In this document: in pieces, positions 57,341 to 64,000 of the stretch
Position numbering within the stretch: the first letter of the stretch is position 1
How the letters are laid out: each line of letters starts with the position of its first letter
Translations under genes and position numbers: made by a program
NCBI RefSeq assembly: GCF_040054535.1
Contig: NC_090794.1
Span: 3,969,501-4,033,500 of the forward strand
Direction: 5' to 3'
Length of the DNA stretch: 64,000 nt
From: Antennarius striatus
Lineage: Eukaryota > Chordata > Actinopteri > Lophiiformes > Antennariidae
Notes under the pieces: model-generated
Databases searched by the model: none
What the model saw: only the letters and a program-made list of their open reading frames with translations
Told to the model about the DNA's origin: nothing

Positions 57341-57707
57341 ATGAAGCTACCAAAAACGACAATGTTAAAATTTATATCAATCTCTTTATTCAGTTCCATT
57401 TTAAAAGGTTCTGGTTTCTCCCTCAGCAGATTCCTCTTCCTTTCGCCCATCATCAGAATAAAATACAACAGCCTCTTTCCCGCCACACGATCGATCCTAC
57501 CATGAACGTTTTGTGTAAATCTTTTAAATATTTTCCAGTGCAGAAGTTAAAGGGAAGGCTCATTTAAAGGTTGTCACCCATCTTCGCACAAGAACATGTT
57601 CAAACTGTGACTCAGGGACTCAGGTGTGAAAAACCTTGAAATGTAAAGAAACCATCCATCCATCCATGGATGGAAGAACACATTCAAACAGACCTTTTAA
57701 CAATGTT

Positions 57708-57713
57708 TTTATT
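57708..57713 (-). terminator. mtif3: Polyadenylation signal for mtif3
   Basis: TTTATT on the plus strand (AATAAA on the minus strand) begins 17 nt after the mtif3 stop codon, implying a 3' UTR of only about 30-40 nt. An alternative TTTATT lies at about 57385-57390. Confidence 0.5.
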
Positions 57714-57729
57714 AGAGATCACTGCTGCG

Positions 57730-59408
57730 TTACCCCTCAGTCTTTTCTGTGACGCTAACACTTTCCTTTGGCGTATCGTTGGAACTTTTGCTAGCAGGCG
57801 GCGGTGTGACAGTTTTACTCTTGTCTTTTTTAGATAACTCCTTCGCTGAAGGCAGTCGGAGGACGCACATGGCCGCTTTACCCTCCTGTATGACCTGTGG
57901 CTTGGAAACGTATCCCACCATTATTCCTATTTGCTGCACCATCTGCTCCAGAGTTGTTTCCTAAGAAAAGAAAAAAAAAGAAGTTAGAAATGTTTAAAGT
58001 GTATAAAACTAAATTCAAGACGTTAAGGGAGCAGTTAAGTTAAATAACGAGGTTCAAACTATCACGGATGTTGCTTTTAGAGAAACTCCTACAATTATTT
58101 CCAACCAGAAGCCGGTAAATCTGGTTAATTTGTTTGGTTTGGCAGATGGAGATTATTTTAATTATGGGATAATTAAATACAAATAAACTATGTCAGACCT
58201 TTTTGAACGTATTGCAGTTAAAAGCATAGATGATAAGAAAAAACAACATAACTAATCCTGGAAAACCCACAAAAAAATTCACACGTAGGTTTTATGTTCT
58301 TAAACTACTTTGTGAGTAAGAGAGTTAGGGGTGCCAACAACGAGCCCCTCGTCTCCCCGACCATCCCAGTCCAATAAAAGGTGAAGGTCTTCCTCACCAG
58401 GTTGGCGACGGGATCTCTTCGTCTGGCTCGCAAAGTAATCTTGACATGATGCTTCTTCTCCAGCCAGCTCTCCACCTGCTTCAGCTTGATGTTCAGGTCA
58501 TGAGGCGCGATGCTCCATAAAAGGTTCACGTCTTTCTTCTGCACAGCAGCTGTGGGGAGAACAGTCATCTACAGGGTTACTGAAAGATCCGATGGTCTTT
58601 ACCCACACCGAAATGGTATCTTTTTAAGGTATTTATTTAATAAATGAAAACAACACCTGTGCCCTACAGATTTAGAGCAGCTCTCAGTCTGTGGACATTC
58701 ATGAACGACTGGAAAAAATAAATTAATAGCCTTTAAAGCCTTCACTCCCAGAGGTCTTTATAATTAAGAACACTTCAGATCAAGAGAGATTTTTATCATC
58801 TAGTATTTTTGAGTTGATTACCTGGTATTTAACAAGAAAACAGTTAATAATAAAACGTGTTCTTTCTTAACACGTGTATTATTTTGCGTCCCCCTCGAAG
58901 GCTCCTGAGCCACAGGTTGGGAACCACTCGATGAAACAGGATGCCACAAACCTGGTTTTGATTTCCGTTTCTCCAACAGTCTCATCTGCTCTTCGCGGAT
59001 CTGTTTGCCCGTCATCAGCTTATAGATGGGAGGATCTTCGTCTTTGTCGAGCAACACCAACTTGAGATTCTGCTGGTCCATGATATTAACCACCTCTACC
59101 CGGTGCATGGTGCCCAGGTTCTCGTCTGTGTCACTGATCACCTGTATCAGATGATGTGGGATCCGACGGCCAACGTTACTGATTGTGTCCAAAGGGTTGT
59201 GATTCTTCTTTTTCTTTTTGGGTGCAGGAGTCTCTTCTGTGTTGCTTTCAGCAGTAGAGAATGGAGAACATCTCCAGGGGAAAGCAGCGATGTTACATCT
59301 TTCACTGCATGCGGTGGACCTTGATGCTGGTGTCCAACGTCCGGGGTTTAAATCACACACGACTCTCACGCTCCGGCTCAGCAGCCACCTCACACAACCT
59401 GCAGACAT
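57730..59408 (-). CDS. mtif3: Mitochondrial translation initiation factor IF-3
   Basis: Three coding exons, high to low: 59408-58952, 58549-58398, 57960-57730; 840 nt, 279 aa (human 278). The protein acts in the mitochondrial matrix, where IF3 binds the small ribosomal subunit, promotes dissociation of monosomes and helps start-codon selection. The N-terminus is a typical transit peptide, with many Arg/Ser and almost no acidic residues up to about residue 50. A lysine-rich linker (PKKKKKNHN) follows. The IF3 N domain contains SNVGRRI, HRVEVVNIMDQQNLKLVLLD and YKLMTGKQIREEQ; the C domain contains APHDLNIKLKQVESWLEKKH, VKITLRARR and GKAAMCVL. A charged Ser/Lys/Pro-rich C-terminal tail (SKKDKSKTVTPPP) is typical of the mitochondrial form. 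The ATG is 3 nt inside an exon with acceptor ttcatgtag, so a noncoding exon lies upstream. Tail-to-tail with heca. Confidence 0.93.
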
Positions 59409-59411
59409 GAC

Positions 59412-60660
59412 CTACATGAAAAGAAGGAAATGTGAAGTTTTCATACACGACTGTGTGGAAATGTCTTCCTTTGTTTTGACTCTACTTATGATGTAACAAG
59501 TGTTTAGAACACCGTATCTCTTGAATACACATTTTTAACATTCAGTCTCTTACTTCCCATCTGACAGGTTGGGAATAACTAAAATGCTCAGAAAATACAA
59601 ATGAAAGTTAAATTCAATTTGAAAGTTACAAACTTAGTGAACTGCACACACTACAAATGAAGACACTTCCAAACTGCTCGATCTACTGTGGTATTTGGGA
59701 CAAACCACATTTAGCTGATGAATTTTTAAATTACAATTCATCCGTCTAGAAATTTTGAGAATCATACTTCTAAACCCAAATATGCAATCTGATTTGCAAA
59801 GCTTTTACATTTTTATAATTATTCTTATAACTTTATTTCATTATATGCTTTAATGTAAAAAAATTTGTAAAATTACATGCATTTATTTTTAGTTATTTTC
59901 CTTATCACTGCTGTTTATACTCGACATGTTGTGCATCAAAACCATTACAAATCAAAATCCTTTTTAATTACTTTTTTTTCATCCCTTGCTTGTAAAGAAT
60001 CAGAAATGTTTGCATCGTCTTCTACATACATTTAGTGTGAAATGTGCATCCGCGCAAGACGGACCAACAAAAACGCGTCATGTTTGCGTTGTGTGGATTC
60101 TAAACGTGACTGACAGTCTACTCAGTGTCTTTGACACACTGACACAAGTCGTCCTCCACGCCTTCCAGTGATTTCCAGTGAAACAAATCGAGTCCTGTGA
60201 TTGAAACATCAATGCAGACATAAATAATCAAGGAGGAGCAACGAAATAAAAAAACTGTCTCGTCTTCTGTTGCGTTGTTTTACGTACTTTATATCATTGT
60301 TGGTCGCCCCTTCTCTGCATCAGTGGAACTGTACGGTGTACTTCCGTCTCAACTTGTTGTAATTTCCGCTAGAACAGGTGTAAAAGAAATTTGATGTCGC
60401 CCCCTGCTGGACAAATAAGGTTGGTTCTCACAGGGCTTCATAGGCAAGGAAGGAATTGCTGTCTTGTTGTCACTGCAATCCTTTTGATCCACTTGGTTCC
60501 AGTTGCAAAAAAAGTAGATTTCAAAATTTGATGATAGCAGCAGTACATAAATATTGTACTTAATCACTTAATCCTGTCACTTTCACAATGAAATATTGGA
60601 TATAACTGGATCAGAACTAGAAATTGTTTTTGTTGATTTATCTGTAGTCTACAAATTACA
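59412..60660. other. mtif3 upstream region and spacer
   Basis: Should contain the mtif3 noncoding first exon and promoter, which I could not place; candidates lie near 60.0-60.35 kb, where the sequence is less AT-rich. A CTCF-like motif is at 60397-60410. No other gene is supported. Confidence 0.4.
60397..60410 (-). promoter_or_regulatory. CTCF-like motif
   Basis: The reverse complement CCAGCAGGGGGCGA agrees with CCASYAGRKGGCRS at 13 of 14 positions. It is between mtif3 and the LINE remnant next to knstrn. Motif evidence only. Confidence 0.35.
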
Positions 60661-60679
60661 TACATGAGGAAATGCATGG

Positions 60680-61170
60680 ATGATGTCACGGTCACCAGAA
60701 CATCAGACTCAACACCTCCAGATACAACTGGTTGCTGGACTTCCTGACAGGGAGATCACAGGCAGTTCGAGTTGGTAACAACACCTCCAGCACCATCACG
60801 TTCAACACGGGAGCCCCCCCAAGGATGTGTTCTGAGGCCCCTCCTCTTCACTCTGTTGACCCATGACTGCACACCAACTTTCTGCTCCAACCTCTTTGTC
60901 AAGTTTGGAGATGACACGACTGTGGTGGGTCTCATCAACAACAATGATGAGACAGCCACCCACCCCTCTCAGTCTTTTCAGCCTGCTGCCATCAGGTAGG
61001 AGACTACAGAATCTGCGGGCCAGAACCAGCAGGATCAAGGACAGCTTCTTTCACCAGGCGGTCAGGAGACTCGACTCCCTCCCTGCTCTGCCCCCTGCCA
61101 TAGCCTTGAACTCTACCTTCATATATAGTACATTTGACAATAAAGCTGACTTTGACTTAACTTGACTATA
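60680..61170 (+). mobile_element. Truncated, internally deleted LINE (L2/CR1 type) remnant
   Basis: The plus strand encodes pieces of a reverse transcriptase: (N)[11 protein letters not shown], then after a frame change in a C-run, [18 protein letters not shown], and FVKFGDDTTVVGLINNNDE. The catalytic-box phrase is FGDD where the family usually has FADD. Directly after this the sequence jumps to a 3'-end region ('cagcctgctgccatcaggtagg', 'agcttctttcaccaggcggtc') and ends with 'caataaagctgactttgac'. So the copy is 5'-truncated, frameshifted and internally deleted. It is not active. It lies between mtif3 and knstrn. Confidence 0.75.
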
Positions 61171-61284
61171 TAGTATATAAGCTGTTCTTCTCTGCAGTAA
61201 ATGAACCACCAGGTTTCATGTGTAAAAGCTTGTTCAGACAGAAATATGTTGAGAAATGAGAAAAAAATAAGGAAATAAGAATTC

Positions 61285-61290
61285 TTTATT
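61285..61290 (-). terminator. knstrn: Polyadenylation signal for knstrn
   Basis: TTTATT on the plus strand (AATAAA on the minus strand), 66 nt after the knstrn stop codon. Confidence 0.55.
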
Positions 61291-61356
61291 TAATTTCAGA
61301 CAGTACAATTAAAACACACTTTATGCATCAATATTTTTTTACACAATATTTAACTT

Positions 61357-63079
61357 TCACATCAACAGTGCGTTTGCTTCCTCCAGCGCTTTCTCCATTT
61401 CAGCAGCCTCCAGAGAGAAGTCCTCCCTTTCTTGCATCATATGTTCTCGCAATTTAGTAAGTTCTGTCATGGTGGCTTGGATTTCCTGTAAATGTGTAAA
61501 ATGAGGGACATTCAAAACACAACACAACCAGCTCATAAGTAAAAGTCAACAACGAGAAAAGCTGCATCAGACAGTACAAAATTATTCCAGTTTAATTCAC
61601 CTCAAGCCGAGCACGCTGCTGTGATGCAACATCTCCAAATGCTTTTAACTCCTGCAGCAGGTCTGTGGAGATGCTCTGAAGTAGAGAATACATTTTTATA
61701 AATTAAGATGGTTATAGGATACAAATATAATTTTTTTTTAAATTTACTTTACCAAATTCTATAGTTTACTCTACATTTCTGTATGACAATGAGCTGCTTT
61801 CATTTGGAGTTTGATGAAGAAAGGGATGAATATACATAAATATGACAATGACAACACATGAAAAGTGAACTTGAATAAAATACGGATACCATAATTTCTT
61901 TTCTTTGATCTTCATTTTGTTGCACTGCATCTCCAACCTTTTCACTGGAGACTAAAAATAAAAACAAGTCTGTTGTTCTTACTCCCCCCTTTTTTTTAAA
62001 TTAAGCAAAAGAAATAAGCTTTCTCACACATCTTTAAAAAATGGGAGTAGATATTCACCTGGGTCTAATTTGGCTGCCACTAGGAGTACATGACAGTCCT
62101 TCAGGTTTTTGTGTAACCCCGTGTTCTCTTTTTCAAGGTCACTGAACTGCAGTTTCAACTCAGCTACTCTTTCCTGCAATATAAAAGGAGTTTAGGAACA
62201 TGACACACACACCATTTTACACAAAATGACACCTGATCATAAATTAAAATGCTCAAGTCTTTCACTTCATTTAACTTTTCCTCACCTGTGTATCTGAAAG
62301 GTTTCTCTGCAGCTCCTCATTAGTAGCAATCAAACGCTGATTTTGCTCCTTGAGTTCAGTGTGTTGTTCATACCTGGTGGAAATCCTATGGAATGGTGTA
62401 ACATGAAGCTTTGAAACTCAACTGAAGCCCACTGCTCATTGGAAATGTGCGATATATGACTTACCCCTTGTGAACTTTAGGAGCAACATTTTTTCTGGAA
62501 GACAGAAGAGAATAAAAATTAATTTGAAAGTCACTTTTAGTTGCATTCCAGGTTTCGCTGCACTGATAACTCATCCATTTTAACTTCTATGTCTTTTCAG
62601 ATTTCTTCTGTTCATCCTCCTAAAAATTCGGGAGGTAAGCTGAATACTAAAAAGCCTTAAATTGCAATGAGTGGAAGGGCTTTCCATCATTTTTTGTTTA
62701 TCTGCAGCAGTGTGGGTGGGGAATGTCCTATTGCTTGGATGGTTCTATCTTTCTATTTACTGAATTACTTTAACCAATGATCTTCAGTCTTCCTCTAAAT
62801 TGTTAATGTGCTTTTTTTTTTAAATTCTTTTTTTTTACCTTGGTACATTTTCTTTTTGAGATTTAAGAACACCATCAGTTCTGTGGGCAACATTTCCTGT
62901 TGCAGTATCTTTGGATTCATTTTTATGACCCATTTTCTTGGCTTCTGCAGGTAAATGCACACCTGAGAAAGAATATCAATCAGATTTCAGGTCTGTTTGA
63001 CATCACAGAATTAAAAATGAACAAACCTAATGTCCAAACATCATCAATTATAATTACCTCTTGGGATTTTAGACGACAT
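61357..63079 (-). CDS. knstrn: Kinastrin / small kinetochore-associated protein (SKAP)
   Basis: Eight coding exons, high to low: 63079-63058 (exon begins 63105), 62962-62839, 62494-62465, 62385-62286, 62173-62059, 61951-61890, 61675-61601, 61485-61357; 657 nt, 218 aa. KNSTRN partners astrin (SPAG5) at kinetochores and microtubule plus ends and is needed for chromosome alignment. Assignment rests on weak but collinear similarity to human KNSTRN. A basic N-terminal half is followed by KGISTRYEQHTELKEQNQ, NEELQRNLSDTQ, a coiled coil from about residue 64 to 215, the LDP at 128-130, and ISTDLLQELKAFGDVASQQ (compare human LLLETLQEELKLF). The product is about 100 aa shorter than the long human isoform, mostly at the N-terminus, and closer to the short mitotic isoform. 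Residues 3-6 are SKIP, an SxIP-type EB1-binding motif. An in-frame stop lies just upstream of the ATG. Confidence 0.82.
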
Positions 63080-63565
63080 TGATCAATCTGTAGTGAAAAT
63101 AATGCCTGCAAAACAAAACAACAAACTACAATATGTCATCTTGAACTAAAATTTCAATTTTTTCCACGGTACTACTATGTTTTGTTATTTTGGTAATATT
63201 AAGTCGTGATGGGTAGGATGAGAGCAAAAGTGATGAGTTAACCAATCAGAGAATGGATTTTATAGTAGGAGATTATAGTAGGAGTCATAAAATTGCTTCA
63301 TGTACATCTTTAATGAACTAGCTATTTAACTATAACTTATCAAACACGTAAAGCACATTATTTTCACATGTATTAGGATTGAATTGAATAATGCAATACC
63401 AGATCTTATATTAGCTATAACGCAAAGCATAACATTTGACAGATTTTGATCGGTTAGGATTCAGAATTCATAAGTATAAGGACTTTAAAAGGCTTCGTCT
63501 GCTTCTTAAGTTTAAAGTTGAGCGTTATATATAATAAAAAATGATAAAACATTCTTAATGCCTAC

Positions 63566-63660
63566 CTTTGTGGCCTAAAATGTCAAATTTATCAACGTTC
63601 AAAACTGGGCTACGCTCACGAATTCAAACCCGTCCCGCCCTCACGTTCATTTCCGGTTTT
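63566..63660 (-). other. knstrn: Candidate noncoding first exon of knstrn
   Basis: On the minus strand the leader ends in a clean donor, CACAAAG|GTAGGC, at 63565. The exon carrying the knstrn ATG has its own acceptor at 63105, so a noncoding exon is required. Two TTTGAA elements lie just within or upstream (about 63598-63630). They fit the cell-cycle homology region (CHR) of G2/M genes, which would suit a mitotic protein. Confidence 0.45.
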
Positions 63661-64000
63661 CTACGCAATTTCCTGTTTAGGTAAAACTTCACATCACACA
63701 AAAATGTATATTTCTTTATTGATTCTACTTTATATTTATTATTTATTACAATAAAAAAACAAAAATTATTTGAGAATATTGTTTGATTCATTTAATCACA
63801 GAAAAAAAAAACACAGGAAATGACAAAGTTGATTGAGCTAACTCGCTAAACGACATTGCGCATGCGTGAAGGCGGCTAAATTCAAACCTCAAGACGTTAT
63901 CGTCGGGAATTGTTTGACGTTAGCTATGTTTAGCAGAGCTAGCGGAAAATAAGCGACATGAAAACAGATTACCACTAATAACAAGACCGTATCAGTAACA
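63661..64000. promoter_or_regulatory. Promoter-like DNA upstream of knstrn at the window edge
   Basis: Contains an NRF1-type palindrome TGCGCATGCG (63857-63866) next to 'gaaggcggc', in less AT-rich sequence. It lies 200 bp upstream of the likely knstrn start and could serve a divergent gene to the right. No coding exon could be recognised before the window ends. Confidence 0.4.

Overview
The window is nuclear DNA from a ray-finned fish, most likely a teleost with a fairly compact genome. The genes are split by GT-AG introns, mostly short. Dinucleotide microsatellites are abundant, and high-copy teleost repeats and an L2/CR1-type LINE remnant are present. The encoded proteins are clear orthologs of vertebrate genes. 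I could reconstruct seven protein-coding genes exon by exon. All seven give an open frame divisible by three and a product close to, or for the last gene shorter than, the usual vertebrate length.

Layout. 1-8.3 kb: no gene I can support, apart from one unexplained exon-like frame at 6.3-6.5 kb and repeat remnants. 8.8-21.1 kb, minus strand: scara3, a collagenous class A scavenger receptor-like protein with 12 coding exons. 21.1-26.2 kb: intergenic, rich in long (GA)n, (AC)n and (GT)n tracts. 26.2-32.2 kb, plus strand: clu (clusterin), head-to-head with scara3. 33.0-44.9 kb, minus strand: reps1, an EH-domain endocytic adaptor with 19 coding exons, tail-to-tail with clu. About 47.0-51.3 kb, plus strand: abracl (Costars family, 81 aa) with a long 3' UTR. 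51.9-57.2 kb, plus strand: heca (headcase). 57.7-59.4 kb, minus strand: mtif3 (mitochondrial initiation factor 3), tail-to-tail with heca. 60.7-61.2 kb: a decayed LINE. 61.3-63.6 kb, minus strand: knstrn (kinastrin/SKAP), a spindle and kinetochore coiled-coil protein. The last ~350 bp looks like promoter DNA with an NRF1-type site.

The genes do not form a pathway. They are joined conserved synteny blocks: clu/scara3 are neighbours head-to-head in human (8p21), and reps1/abracl/heca are neighbours in the same order and orientations in human (6q24). mtif3 and knstrn lie on other human chromosomes. I found no operon-like cluster, CRISPR array, selfish toxin system or intact mobile element. The points most worth a second look are small ones: a clusterin start codon inside an ATG repeat, a 7-nt first coding exon in scara3, an SxIP-type EB1-binding motif at the very N-terminus of the short knstrn product, uORFs in the heca leader, and the unassigned exon-like frame at 6.3-6.5 kb.
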